In this document: positions 26,971 to 36,860 of the stretch, piece by piece
How positions within the stretch are numbered: position 1 is the stretch's first letter
Layout: the number at the start of each line of letters is the position of its first letter
Origin: an uncultured Lachnospiraceae bacterium
Lineage (GTDB): Bacteria; Bacillota; Clostridia; Lachnospirales; Lachnospiraceae
DNA: 63,274 nt
NCBI GenBank assembly: GCA_947382355.1
Contig: CANCYR010000016.1
Coordinates: 1-63,274, forward strand
Reading direction: 5' to 3'
The notes under the pieces: generated by a model
Database searches by the model: none
What the model was told of the DNA's origin: nothing
The model's input: the letters and a program-made list of their open reading frames with translations, nothing else
Translations under genes and position numbers: made by a program

Positions 26971-27882
26971 TTACTTCACCATAAAGCGGTATTCCTCATT
27001 GGAGAACCTGATAATGGAGCCTGAAAATATTTCCACATTTGTATCCGGCTTTATGGGCTTTCCCCCCACAAATGTCTGGTTGGTGGAATTGTTATCCTTT
27101 AAAAAATAATGGGCTCCCTTTGTGATGATTTCCGCATGCTTTCTGCTGATAGTCTTATTGGAAAGCACTAAGTCCGCAATGACCTTGTCCTTGCCTATTA
27201 CAAATACTTCCTTTTGTATGCGGATTTCCTCACCGCTTCTGATATGTACAAGACAGGCGCTTGACTTATTATTCAGCCTTTTGGAATTTAACTGCTGTAT
27301 TTCTCTGTCCCAATAGGACTCGTCTAACAGTCCGGTTTCATCATTTCTTTTGCTGTTTCTTTTTTCATTTTGAATTTTGTCAGCTTCCTTTAAAACCTGA
27401 TTCTGCTGCCAAAAGCTTACATCTAAAACTCCGGTTTCCCCCTGGGCGGACTGTATATAGGGCTCCTCCGTTTTTGCAGCTCCCAAATCACTTCCGCCAA
27501 AAAGCTTTTGCCTTTCAGGGGGTATTTCCATATCCAGCTCACCTGCAATATAGGAATATATATTGGGCAGCGTCACATCTTCCCCGCTGTCTAAAAATTC
27601 CAAAAAGTCCGTCAGATCCTCCAATTCTTCCCCGAAATGAAATACACAGTGGAAAATAACTTCCTTTAAAAATGCTGCGATTTGATCAATAGTACCCGGC
27701 ACCGTTCCCGGATTGTATTCTATCTTTACCTTTCCCTCTATGTACTCCATTTCATCAAGCACAAGCCTCACCTGACGGCTTTGCAAAAGGGCGTCTACAA
27801 TCTGGAAAATCACCGCATATACTTCTTTTTTTGATATATTTTGTGACAGGTAATCTGTCAGCAGCATTTCGTTTCTGTTCAT
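26971..27882 (-). CDS. FHA domain protein with DUF6382-like N-terminus, 303 aa
   Basis: A frame is open from 27933, but the ATG at 27882, one base after the previous stop, avoids a 50-base overlap. Residues 1-130 are a helical domain (MLLTDYLSQNISKKEVYAV, DEMEYIEG) that recalls the DUF6382 region found before FHA domains in Lachnospiraceae; moderate certainty. A linker has two near-identical motifs, TGVLDVSFW and TGLLDESYW, possibly docking or phosphorylation sites. The C-terminal FHA (about 210-300) has VIGKDKV, TISRKHAEI and NNSTNQTFV; the usual Asn-Gly is Asn-Gln. No membrane segment. Confidence 0.82.
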   Translation of the reverse strand: MNRNEMLLTDYLSQNISKKEVYAVIFQIVDALLQSRQVRLVLDEMEYIEGKVKIEYNPGTVPGTIDQIAAFLKEVIFHCVFHFGEELEDLTDFLEFLDSGEDVTLPNIYSYIAGELDMEIPPERQKLFGGSDLGAAKTEEPYIQSAQGETGVLDVSFWQQNQVLKEADKIQNEKRNSKRNDETGLLDESYWDREIQQLNSKRLNNKSSACLVHIRSGEEIRIQKEVFVIGKDKVIADLVLSNKTISRKHAEIITKGAHYFLKDNNSTNQTFVGGKPIKPDTNVEIFSGSIIRFSNEEYRFMVK

Positions 27883-27883
27883 A

Positions 27884-30800
27884 TCAACCGACCATCCGTT
27901 TCTTTTTTTGAACTTTTCTTCGTCGAACAACATATTCTGTCATTCCCGCCAGCAGCAGAACTATAACCATGGAGCCGTAAAACAGCCACGGATTCTTATA
28001 CCATTGAACAAACAGGTTTGTAGTAATCAAATAACTGAGAGCTTCACTTTTGCTTTCATTGCCCGCCAAATCTCTTGTTATGACTGTCAGCTCCTGCCAG
28101 TCGTTTTTACTTTGCAGGGAAATGCTTAGTGTCCCGTTTGCTTCTGCTATAGTCTCTCCGTCAAAATCAGCAATTTGTATTCCATCGTTATAAACCTCAA
28201 CACCGGCAAGTCCAATATTGTCCTCTGCATTTATCATAAGCTCTTTTGTGTTTTCATTATATTGTCCGCCGTCTTTTATGCCCGATAAAACAAGGCTTGG
28301 CGCTGTTTTGTCAATTACGAACTCAATATTCCTTCCCTTTACCTTATTATCTGACTGATTGTCAGCCTCATCCTCTGAATATAGGGTAAGAATATATTTT
28401 CCGTCTTCGTCAAAATTGCCTTTGAATATAGTATAGACATATTCCTTCCACTCAAATTCATTGCCTGTCTGGGACAGTCTGTAGTCTTTTCCCTCCTGCA
28501 ATGTTACAATCTCGCCATCCTTGCTGTAGGTGACTCTTTTTGCTTTCAGGGTATTTACATTTGTTTCCTTTATAATCAAATCATCACATTCAGAAGAATA
28601 ATATTTGCTTACCAGTGTTTCCGTCTGCTTATCATATTGATATACGGACCCAAACCGGTTAACAGAATAATGTATTTCATCTTCATATTCATTTCCGGCT
28701 TTATCTCTGGCAGTTATATGCAAAGTATAAATATCATCATTTTTCTTTACATGCTCCAAATCCTTTAATTTGTATACAATGCTGTTTCCCGCCCGGCGTG
28801 TTTCATAATCCGCCTTAACAGTTCCCCTGTTTACGCCCTTTAAGGAAATAACCGCATCCTCTAAGTTTGTATCATTGCAGGTAATAATAGGCTGTACTGC
28901 ATTTTTATTTGCCGACTTGTCCACTATTCCTGTAATTTCTATTTCGGGCTCGGTAATATCTATGACGAACTGATCCTGCTCATATTCCTGAGCCTTATTA
29001 TCTGCCAGATCCGTATATTCTATATCAAAAGTAAATTCTCCGTCATAATCGTATGCAATGGTTGCCATATGTATATCATCATGCTTGGTCCATCCGGACA
29101 CAGGCGGCGCAGCAATTACATTTCCGCCGTCAGTAGCAGTTATTGTTACGGTTACATCCTCAGGCTCAAAATTATGCTCTTCAATCCGGATTGTGGCAGT
29201 TCTTGCATCCTTGTAGAAGTTTCCGTTTTGGGCATTCTGATTGTCATAGCTTACCTCAATAACCGGTTCGGTCATATCTATGGTAAATTCATCAATTTGT
29301 CCATAGCTGCCAGTCCATCCTGCCAGGTCCGTACATTCAAAGCCAAAGGTATAATCGCCGTCTGTAACAAATCCTACCTGACATGTGTACTCACAATCCC
29401 CGGAATGAATCTTTCCATTACAGCCGCTTCCCGGAATATGCTCCCATTCGGATTTACTTACTCCGGGTCCTGTAGTCTTAATATCACAGTTTTCTGCGGA
29501 GAAATTGGCGTCAATTACATGGATTGTTGCATAGCGCTTTTCTTTGTAGAATTTTCCGTTATAAGCTTCATTGTTGTCGTACTCCACAAATACCTTTGGA
29601 GGCGTGCTGTCCACGCTGAAAGTCTTACTTTTAGCTTTTTTGGTATATCCTGCATTGTCTGTCATCTTAAGACTGGCTTCTATGGAGTTTTTTTCTGATG
29701 TGACATGATAACTTTTGCTTGCCTTTGTTACCAGTTCACAAACTGAATCCTTCTTAATTTTCCATTCTGTATCCCCTTCCAGCTCTGAACTATATTTGCC
29801 GCTTTTATTATCATATTCTGTTTTGACAATTAATTCCTCGTTTTTTTCCCATTTTTTATCATTTGCAGCTTTTACCTTCCATAGATTTCTTGCAATGCCG
29901 GAATCACCATCTTTTGCTTCAAAGTGGATTTCCGGCTTTTTCCTATATAGAGGATTGCCATTTGCATCCTTATATAAGGTAGGGTCCATTAAAATTCTGG
30001 CAGAGGAACTTTCATCATGCTGCTCACGGGATTCAATTATAAGACCATATGAATCTACATATTTTCCTGTATTCTCTACCCTGTCCCTGCCTTTCACGCA
30101 AACTTGTCCTTTAAAGCCTGACTCAATCTCAAAGCTTGCGGTATACGTGTTATTCCCGCCTATTCTTACTTCTTGAGGCTTTTCTTTTATTACTTTTCCC
30201 TGCGTATCTTTCAGACAAAAGATTATTTTATCAACCCCGGACCCCAGATTATCTGTGTTACCTATAAAATCTGTTGCAGTTGCAGTTACAGTTACACTGT
30301 TTCCTCCCTTAAAAAAGAAACTATGTTGAGGTGCTGATTCATCCGTGTACTTGATACCGTTGGAAGAAAATGTAACTTTAGTAATGACTGGTGCATCCTC
30401 ATCGATATATATGATGAATGGAGGTTCAGACGGGGAGTTTTCTTTTCCGGACTCTTCTGTATTGCCGGCATTGTCATGGGATATGGCAAAAGGAGCATAT
30501 CTTCCGTCAGCTTCAATAAGATCTTTTTGCAAATCAACTTTTGCAGTATAGGTTTTTTTCATTTCTGTAGAACTGTCTTTTGCAAAATTTTTTTCTAATA
30601 TAGTATTTTTATTAATTTTGACCTGCAGATCAGAAAGTCCTGAACCCGAATCCTGAACCGTAACTATATGAGATATGGGATGCTTAATGCTATACCAGTA
30701 CTTTGTTCCCTGATCTGTTATTTCTTTAAAATTTTCCTCCCCTGCTTTCTCATCCATTTTCAAATCAATTATTGGTCCTTCATTATCTATCATCACAAGA

Positions 30801-33007
30801 TTATTGATAGATTTATTAATATCATTTGGAAAGGCACAATGAATATTTCCGGCTCTATCCCTTACCACAATCATAAGCTCATAAAAGACTGCCGCTTTAG
30901 GAACACTTAAAACTGCCTTGTAAATATCGCTATTTACAGATTCTCTATAAAGTCTTGTTTTGCTGCCGATTTCCGGAAGTTTTTTCTGTTGAGCTTCACT
31001 GTTTTTATATCTTATGGCCTCAACTTTTTCAGCCCCTGTTATGCAGTAGACATAAGCATCTCTAATTTCCAGATTTGTACCCTGACTGTAATTATTAAGA
31101 TAATTTTTATCATCATATGCCTTAATCTCAATAAACACATCTTGTTTTACATCTTTTTCCCATTTTGGATCCGTCCTGAAAAAGTTTCCAAAGGGCCTTT
31201 TGAATTTATCCTCGACGGTTTCCGTTCCTTCTTTCACTATAAAGTTAAATTCCTCAATTTTGGGCGGTTCTTTATCATAATGAAATACAAAGCTTTTCGG
31301 AGCTGATTTATTTTCACAACCATCCTTTGCCCTTATCAACAGCGCATAACTGCCGCTTTCACTAATTTCATTTGCAGAAATGGAAACTTCATAGCTTGTG
31401 GCGCCCTTACCAGACGCACCTAATGAAAGCCACTGGTTTTCCGGCATTGGGTCTTCTTTATCTGCAAATTTAACAACCTTATATTGGTACATCAGGCCAT
31501 CTGCTGTATATTCATCACTAATTTCCGCCTTTATTTTGATTTCATCAGACTTATTATACCATTCATTGGTCTCGCTTATATTTATTTCCGGAGGCGTTTT
31601 ATCAATATGGAATTTTTCAGATGGCAGTTTTCCTATTTGTCTGTTGCCGGCTAAATCTGTTGCCGCAAAATAAATATAATAAGTGCCGCTGTCCAAATCA
31701 TTAATGGGAACTTCCTCCGTTATCATGTTTGCTAAGCGTTTTTCATCCGGCAAATCTATCTGCCCCAGTGCCTGATTATTATAAAAATCCTCTTCACTCC
31801 AATCATCATGCTTATCCTTGCAGATAATATAGTTTAAATGTGAAAGCCCTACATTTTCTTCTACTTCTACAGTCACTTCCATATTCTCTTTATTTTCACC
31901 AAAATATCTTCTGCCATTTTGCTCAAATGTATCATTTGTGGTGTTAATGGAAACAGAGTGTACCTGGGGCACTATGCTGTCATAAACAATCGTAATCGTT
32001 TTGTTGTCTGTTAGACCACCGCCATCCTCTGCTGTAATTACGAATTCTTTTCTATCCTCTTGTTTATTAAAATCCACAGGCCGGAAGGTGAACTTATATT
32101 TAAAATCGCCTAAAGGCTCTTTAATTACTTCAGGTTTGATAAATACTTTTATATCCTCTTCCTTTGCATCATCTTCAATTTTCACTTGTAAATCATCATC
32201 TCCATTAATGTACCAGATATTATTAATGAAGTTATCATTGATAATTTTAATTATAGGAGGGATATTGTCTTTATAAAAAGATACACTTGCATAATTAGAT
32301 ACATGATATAAATTACTATCTTCATCGAGTGAGAGTCCCTCCAAAATATTTGAACAATATCCCGTATCAGGAACAATTTCAACACAATCCTCCTTTCCGT
32401 TTTCACTAACAGTATTTACTTTACCGCCACGCATTTGGCGGCTGATTTTTGTGGAAGTTCCATCAAATGTAATATTTACTTTTTTAATTTCCTCAATCTT
32501 AATTATATAGTCCTTTTTAGCATCGCCATTACATGATTCAATTTCCCACTCATAAATGCCTTTTTCTTCATTTACTAATCTCTTTGGATTTGTGCTATCT
32601 GAAGCCACCTGATAATAATCATCCGGTTCTGCTACTATTCTTACTTTTTTTCCCATTTCAACAGAATATTGTAAAATTTCAGGATTTTGAGAGTTTACAG
32701 GGTCAATCCTATTTTCACCGGAAAATACCGTAATTGTTGCATTATCTATATCATTACAGGATATTGTGATAATGCAGTTTGTCTCATCCGGATTTTCCGG
32801 TAAATCGTCCCCATCATTACCGGAAACTGCTTCTCCTGTTATACTTAATAATGGAACAGTTTCTTTTTTATCTATAATGTTTCCGCTTATTACACTTTCC
32901 AAATTTGTTCCATTTGCCTGACTTTCCATTACAGGAACCGGCATGCTGCTTATTAAGAAAATAAGTGCAAGCATGAATGAAATGCATGGTTTTGTTCTTC
33001 CCTTCAT
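27884..33007 (-). CDS. Giant membrane-anchored Ig-like repeat surface protein, 1707 aa
   Basis: A signal peptide (MKGRTKPCISFMLALIFLIS) is followed by a VSGN-containing start and about a dozen Ig-like, bacterial surface repeats. These recur with IDKTPPEI, IDMTEPVIEVSYDN and IDITEPEIEIT; FVIDKTAPSLVLSG is the last. The C-terminus has a membrane helix (WLFYGSMVIVLLLAGM) and a basic tail (RRRKVQKKKR), so nearly all of it projects outside the cell. It is co-transcribed with the phospho-signalling and sheath genes, which is unusual. It could span the thick cell wall as a sensor, adhesin or guide for the contractile machine; this is inference. Repeats could vary in number between strains. Confidence 0.82.
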   Translation of the reverse strand: MKGRTKPCISFMLALIFLISSMPVPVMESQANGTNLESVISGNIIDKKETVPLLSITGEAVSGNDGDDLPENPDETNCIITISCNDIDNATITVFSGENRIDPVNSQNPEILQYSVEMGKKVRIVAEPDDYYQVASDSTNPKRLVNEEKGIYEWEIESCNGDAKKDYIIKIEEIKKVNITFDGTSTKISRQMRGGKVNTVSENGKEDCVEIVPDTGYCSNILEGLSLDEDSNLYHVSNYASVSFYKDNIPPIIKIINDNFINNIWYINGDDDLQVKIEDDAKEEDIKVFIKPEVIKEPLGDFKYKFTFRPVDFNKQEDRKEFVITAEDGGGLTDNKTITIVYDSIVPQVHSVSINTTNDTFEQNGRRYFGENKENMEVTVEVEENVGLSHLNYIICKDKHDDWSEEDFYNNQALGQIDLPDEKRLANMITEEVPINDLDSGTYYIYFAATDLAGNRQIGKLPSEKFHIDKTPPEINISETNEWYNKSDEIKIKAEISDEYTADGLMYQYKVVKFADKEDPMPENQWLSLGASGKGATSYEVSISANEISESGSYALLIRAKDGCENKSAPKSFVFHYDKEPPKIEEFNFIVKEGTETVEDKFKRPFGNFFRTDPKWEKDVKQDVFIEIKAYDDKNYLNNYSQGTNLEIRDAYVYCITGAEKVEAIRYKNSEAQQKKLPEIGSKTRLYRESVNSDIYKAVLSVPKAAVFYELMIVVRDRAGNIHCAFPNDINKSINNLVMIDNEGPIIDLKMDEKAGEENFKEITDQGTKYWYSIKHPISHIVTVQDSGSGLSDLQVKINKNTILEKNFAKDSSTEMKKTYTAKVDLQKDLIEADGRYAPFAISHDNAGNTEESGKENSPSEPPFIIYIDEDAPVITKVTFSSNGIKYTDESAPQHSFFFKGGNSVTVTATATDFIGNTDNLGSGVDKIIFCLKDTQGKVIKEKPQEVRIGGNNTYTASFEIESGFKGQVCVKGRDRVENTGKYVDSYGLIIESREQHDESSSARILMDPTLYKDANGNPLYRKKPEIHFEAKDGDSGIARNLWKVKAANDKKWEKNEELIVKTEYDNKSGKYSSELEGDTEWKIKKDSVCELVTKASKSYHVTSEKNSIEASLKMTDNAGYTKKAKSKTFSVDSTPPKVFVEYDNNEAYNGKFYKEKRYATIHVIDANFSAENCDIKTTGPGVSKSEWEHIPGSGCNGKIHSGDCEYTCQVGFVTDGDYTFGFECTDLAGWTGSYGQIDEFTIDMTEPVIEVSYDNQNAQNGNFYKDARTATIRIEEHNFEPEDVTVTITATDGGNVIAAPPVSGWTKHDDIHMATIAYDYDGEFTFDIEYTDLADNKAQEYEQDQFVIDITEPEIEITGIVDKSANKNAVQPIITCNDTNLEDAVISLKGVNRGTVKADYETRRAGNSIVYKLKDLEHVKKNDDIYTLHITARDKAGNEYEDEIHYSVNRFGSVYQYDKQTETLVSKYYSSECDDLIIKETNVNTLKAKRVTYSKDGEIVTLQEGKDYRLSQTGNEFEWKEYVYTIFKGNFDEDGKYILTLYSEDEADNQSDNKVKGRNIEFVIDKTAPSLVLSGIKDGGQYNENTKELMINAEDNIGLAGVEVYNDGIQIADFDGETIAEANGTLSISLQSKNDWQELTVITRDLAGNESKSEALSYLITTNLFVQWYKNPWLFYGSMVIVLLLAGMTEYVVRRRKVQKKKRMVG

Positions 33008-33093
33008 TTCTAAATCCTTTCGTATATCTAAAAACAGAATTGTCTAAATTAACCTGATACCATCTTTTGCAGTTACAGTTATATCCCTTTGAT

Positions 33094-34767
33094 TTACTTT
33101 ACCTTTACTTTCTTAACCTTGCTCCATTTCCCGTATTGTTTTTTTCTGTTTATTATTTGATAACTTCTTATTTTAACAAAATAGTACTTATTTCTGGTCA
33201 GCTTATGAAAGGTATAACTTGTTTGCTTTTTGTCCTTTATTAAAACAGTAGTTGTATTTTTAGGTTTAAAACTTCTTTTTTTACTACAGACTATTTCATA
33301 ACCAGAACACTTTTTTTCTTTTTTCCATTTAAGTGTCAGAGTTCCTTTTTTATCGGACACAGCGCTTTTAACACCAACTGCCTTGACTTTACCGGAAGCC
33401 TGAAGCTTGCTAAATTCTCCGTCAGCCATCCCTCTGATTCCTTCAATGGCAGCTTCCTGCTCCCTAAGCCAGTCATCCTGCCCTTTTTGTTCTACTGCTT
33501 CCTGAAATTTAAGCCTTGCTTTCTCCATGTCCTTATAATTGCTTACAAGCTTCCTTTGGTCTGCTGTTAAAGCTTCATAGGCCTTTTCCACCGCTTCCAT
33601 TTTAGAGCCGCTTTCTGAAGTAATCGTTCCAAGCGCTGTGATCATGGCAATCACTTTATCCGCTTCCTTTTGATTAATTTCCTTATAAGCTTTTTCTGCT
33701 TTTTCCAATACGTCAATATTCTTTACCTTATAACGTAAATTTTGATCCAGATTTTCATAAGCGCTTCTGGCTGCTTCAATCTTTTCGCCGCTATTAGCAG
33801 TTACATTCCCTATGGCAGCAATTTTTTCTTTTACCTGTTCTGCAGCCTTGCGTTGATTTATTCTTTTCGGACTGACAATATTTACTGCCAAAGCTATATT
33901 GGCAGGTATATCTCGATTGTATGCTTCAACATCTTTTGTAAAAACAAAATATCTTGTGAAGTTATATTCAAATATCACCGGATACAAAGTATTGCCGTCA
34001 TCATCTACAAATATTTCACCGCTTTTTCTTGTAAGTACTTCGTCTAAATCATAAAAGTATTGATTCATCTCTTCCGCACCAATCCATGGAGCGCACCAAT
34101 AAGCCCTTTTGGAAACTCCCCTGAGAGTGGAATTCTCCATTATTACATGACTCAATGTAAATGCGCTTTGATACGGGTCTGCGGATGTAGTTGTTGTTTC
34201 AATATCTGAATTGTATAATTCAAGATATTCCACATCCATGCCAAATCTTTTAGAATTAATCGTTATATCACAATCCTCAACAATCATTGTTCTGATACAC
34301 TGCACACCTCCTCCGATTACAGTAAGTGTCCCCGGACCTTTGAAATGCACATCCGTAACAAGACGAATTGCCTTGCAATTTCCGGTAGGTAATATTATTT
34401 CATTGTCACCTTTCAGAATAATTTCCATATCCATAACTTCGATGTGCCTGAAGTTTATTTCAAAATAGCCCACAAGGGTATCTGTCCAGTCATATTCATC
34501 TTTAAAATTATCAAAAGTAATTATGTGCTTATCCAAATCAAAGATTATTTTCCCGCCTTTGGAACCGTATATCACACTTTTTTTCAAAAAACAGTTTTCC
34601 AGAATCTTTTCTCCTCTTACTGAGATATATTCATCAGCTCTGTATTTAGGATAATATTTCTCTTCTTCCTCTTCCTCCGCCCTGACCTGCATAGCCGAAA
34701 ACAGCAGCATAAGCATCGGCAGCAAAATAAATAATCCTTTCAAATTGTTCTTAATTAACGCTTTCAT
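33094..34767 (-). CDS. Secreted beta-helix / helical repeat / FN3 protein, 557 aa
   Basis: Signal peptide of about 30 residues (LFILLPMLMLLFSAMQVRA). The first ~300 residues look like a beta-helix-type fold with many short strands (ECKAIRL-type turns, MVIEDCDITIN). Then follow two helical repeats of about 60 residues (IAAIGNVTANSGEKIEAAR and ITALGTITSESGSKMEAVE, each ending AYEXL). The end is an FN3-like domain (GTLTLKWKKEKKCSGYEI) with the KYYFVKIRSYQ signature. No anchor is visible. The helical repeats are common in Firmicute cell-wall proteins. Probably an exported partner of the giant surface protein. Confidence 0.72.
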   Translation of the reverse strand: MKALIKNNLKGLFILLPMLMLLFSAMQVRAEEEEEEKYYPKYRADEYISVRGEKILENCFLKKSVIYGSKGGKIIFDLDKHIITFDNFKDEYDWTDTLVGYFEINFRHIEVMDMEIILKGDNEIILPTGNCKAIRLVTDVHFKGPGTLTVIGGGVQCIRTMIVEDCDITINSKRFGMDVEYLELYNSDIETTTTSADPYQSAFTLSHVIMENSTLRGVSKRAYWCAPWIGAEEMNQYFYDLDEVLTRKSGEIFVDDDGNTLYPVIFEYNFTRYFVFTKDVEAYNRDIPANIALAVNIVSPKRINQRKAAEQVKEKIAAIGNVTANSGEKIEAARSAYENLDQNLRYKVKNIDVLEKAEKAYKEINQKEADKVIAMITALGTITSESGSKMEAVEKAYEALTADQRKLVSNYKDMEKARLKFQEAVEQKGQDDWLREQEAAIEGIRGMADGEFSKLQASGKVKAVGVKSAVSDKKGTLTLKWKKEKKCSGYEIVCSKKRSFKPKNTTTVLIKDKKQTSYTFHKLTRNKYYFVKIRSYQIINRKKQYGKWSKVKKVKVK

Positions 34768-34781
34768 AACATTCTCCTTTC

Positions 34782-35135
34782 CTACTTGTCAGAATAAACC
34801 TCTACACTTTTCATAGTTACAAACTGCAGCTGTTCTTCACTCAGAACCTCTGTTTCCTCTCCCTGTTCCGTTAACAAAACCGTTTCTTCTGATAGCTTTT
34901 CAGTCTGCTCTAATAATTGTGTCTTTTCCCCTGCTTTCCCTTTGTTTTCATATGTTTTTTTCTTTTTCGTACTTTTTACAGGCGTTTTGTCCGACCCGTA
35001 ATTTTTTCCGGAATGTTTCATGTATATATAAAAATAGGATTTTATATCAAATTTAATAAATAAGAAAATACTAAGGACGAAAAACAAAAATGCCATTGCT
35101 CCGAATACTATTTTTAAATTCACCATAATTGTCAC
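34782..35135 (-). CDS. Small single-TM protein, 117 aa
   Basis: It starts with GTG at 35135, which overlaps the kinase stop (GTGA), with GGAG upstream. An N-terminal membrane helix (about 8-28) is followed by a cytoplasmic Lys-rich tail (STKKKKTYENKGKAG) and Thr-containing acidic stretches: LEQTEKL, EETVLLTEQGEETEVL. Several Thr in an acidic setting (EETVLL, TEVLSEE) look like kinase/FHA phosphopeptide sites. It could be a membrane substrate of the adjacent kinase. Family not recognised. Confidence 0.65.
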   Translation of the reverse strand: MTIMVNLKIVFGAMAFLFFVLSIFLFIKFDIKSYFYIYMKHSGKNYGSDKTPVKSTKKKKTYENKGKAGEKTQLLEQTEKLSEETVLLTEQGEETEVLSEEQLQFVTMKSVEVYSDK

Positions 35136-36850
35136 GGCAGTATCTCCTTTTTGTCTATCTCAGCGGTAAATGCCACATTCAGCGCATCCTTTGCCAAGTC
35201 CAGATACAAAGCCAGCTCATCATTTAAAAGCCGGATTCTTTCATTTCCTTCCACATCGGCAGGCCCCACGTTTGCTGCCGCCCAATTCTCCATAGCAGCA
35301 ATCTGGGATTCCATTTCCTTCCTTTCAATGCCCTCTTCTTTAAAATGAATACAATTTGTATATATCTGGTAAGCCAGTTCCTTATGCATAATCAGTGCTG
35401 TGGTAAGATTGTCCTTTTCCGCCAAATCATCTTTTGTCAATTCCTTTAAATCATTCCAATAATCCAGATAGCTGACGCTTGCATCTCCGGATTTACTTTC
35501 AACGCCTATCTTTGAATAATATGCTGCAATCCTTCCCAGACATTTTGCCCGCTCTATCTGACTTGTTTCCAGATTTTCTGAAGCTGCAGCCGCCTCCAGC
35601 CACTTCTTTGCCAGCGTCTTGTTTCCTTTGTCTTCGTAATTATAAAAATAAGCAACTCCAAGCTTATATGCAAAATTTTCATACTCAATGGGATTTTCCA
35701 TAAAATACTCTTCATTCCTGCGACTTCCGTCCGATGTATCGTTTAATATATCCCGGATTGCATATGCCTCTTCTTCTGATAAGATATCATCATTCAATAT
35801 GACTTCTTCCAAAAGCTTTTGATATGCCTCGCCCTTTGCCGGATTCACACCAATGGCATTTTTATATTGGGCAATTGCGTCTTCCTCTTCCAGCTCGCTT
35901 TGGGCACGCTGCACATAATATTCATAGTTACTGGTAACTGCCTTTTTATACTGAAAATCAGCCCAAAAGGCCAAGCCGCCAAAAACCAGCGTCAACAGGA
36001 CGCTTCCCGCAAATACAGCCAGCTTCAGATTTTGCCGTTTTTTATACTCCACATCCAGTTCCCGGTAATGCTCCAGCGCAAACAGCAATTCGTCACAATT
36101 CTGGTAACGCTCATCCGGACTCTGCCTTGTACACTTTAAAATAATACTTTCCAGACCTGTAGAGAGAAACGGGTCCCATTCTGTAATGGGATATATTTCA
36201 TAAGGCGGCTCGCTTGGATTATGCCCGGTAACCAAATGATATAAAGTAGCCCCAAGGCAGTAAATATCCGTGCGTTCATCCGACTGCCCTCTTCCTCCGA
36301 ACTGTTCCGGCGCCGCATACCCTACGGTTCCTAAACAGGTGGTGTCCTCCACATTTTTTCTTTTAAATGTCCTGGCAGTCCCAAAATCAATTAATACCAC
36401 TGTTCCATCCGGCTTCAGCATAACATTTGACGGTTTCATATCCCGGTATATAATGGGAGTTTCCCTTGTATGTAAATATTGCAATACACTGCACAGCTGA
36501 ATTGCCCAGTCCACAACTTTTTCCTGAGGCTGCTTACCCTCCTCTAACAACCGGCTGAGAGGTACGCCTTCTATATAATCCATAACAATTAAAAAAATAT
36601 CATCTTTATCGATTACATCTACAATGCTTGGAAGATTTGGATGCTTTAACTGCTTTAGCAGATTTGTTTCCATTATCATTCCCTGCTTTACCACTTCATA
36701 ATTCTGCACGCCGTCCTTGCGTATTTCCTTTATTGCCCACTGCTTGTTGGCACGTTCGTTCATGGCAAGGTATACCGTACTCATTCCACCTGTTCCGATT
36801 ATATTTAATATTTTGTATTTTCCATCTACAAGTGAACCAATTTCTAACAC
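35132..36850 (-). CDS. Membrane Ser/Thr kinase (PknB-type) with helical extension, 572 aa
   Basis: The GTG at 36850 has ATAGGAGAA at ideal spacing and lies 10 bases after the phosphatase stop; the upstream ATG at 36883 would overlap it. Kinase motifs: IGTGGMSTVYLA glycine loop, AIKEI lysine (about 41), IYRDMKPSN (Asp about 137), IDFGTA, GYAAPEQF, Arg of DERY. A membrane helix at about 277-297 is followed by ~270 residues of TPR/Sel1-like helices (AIAQYKNAIGVNPAKGEAYQ). The extension would be outside the cell or in the wall. It belongs to a PP2C-kinase pair that opens the operon and likely phosphorylates FHA ligands. Confidence 0.9.
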   Translation of the reverse strand: MLEIGSLVDGKYKILNIIGTGGMSTVYLAMNERANKQWAIKEIRKDGVQNYEVVKQGMIMETNLLKQLKHPNLPSIVDVIDKDDIFLIVMDYIEGVPLSRLLEEGKQPQEKVVDWAIQLCSVLQYLHTRETPIIYRDMKPSNVMLKPDGTVVLIDFGTARTFKRKNVEDTTCLGTVGYAAPEQFGGRGQSDERTDIYCLGATLYHLVTGHNPSEPPYEIYPITEWDPFLSTGLESIILKCTRQSPDERYQNCDELLFALEHYRELDVEYKKRQNLKLAVFAGSVLLTLVFGGLAFWADFQYKKAVTSNYEYYVQRAQSELEEEDAIAQYKNAIGVNPAKGEAYQKLLEEVILNDDILSEEEAYAIRDILNDTSDGSRRNEEYFMENPIEYENFAYKLGVAYFYNYEDKGNKTLAKKWLEAAAASENLETSQIERAKCLGRIAAYYSKIGVESKSGDASVSYLDYWNDLKELTKDDLAEKDNLTTALIMHKELAYQIYTNCIHFKEEGIERKEMESQIAAMENWAAANVGPADVEGNERIRLLNDELALYLDLAKDALNVAFTAEIDKKEILP

Positions 36851-36860
36851 AACTATTCTC

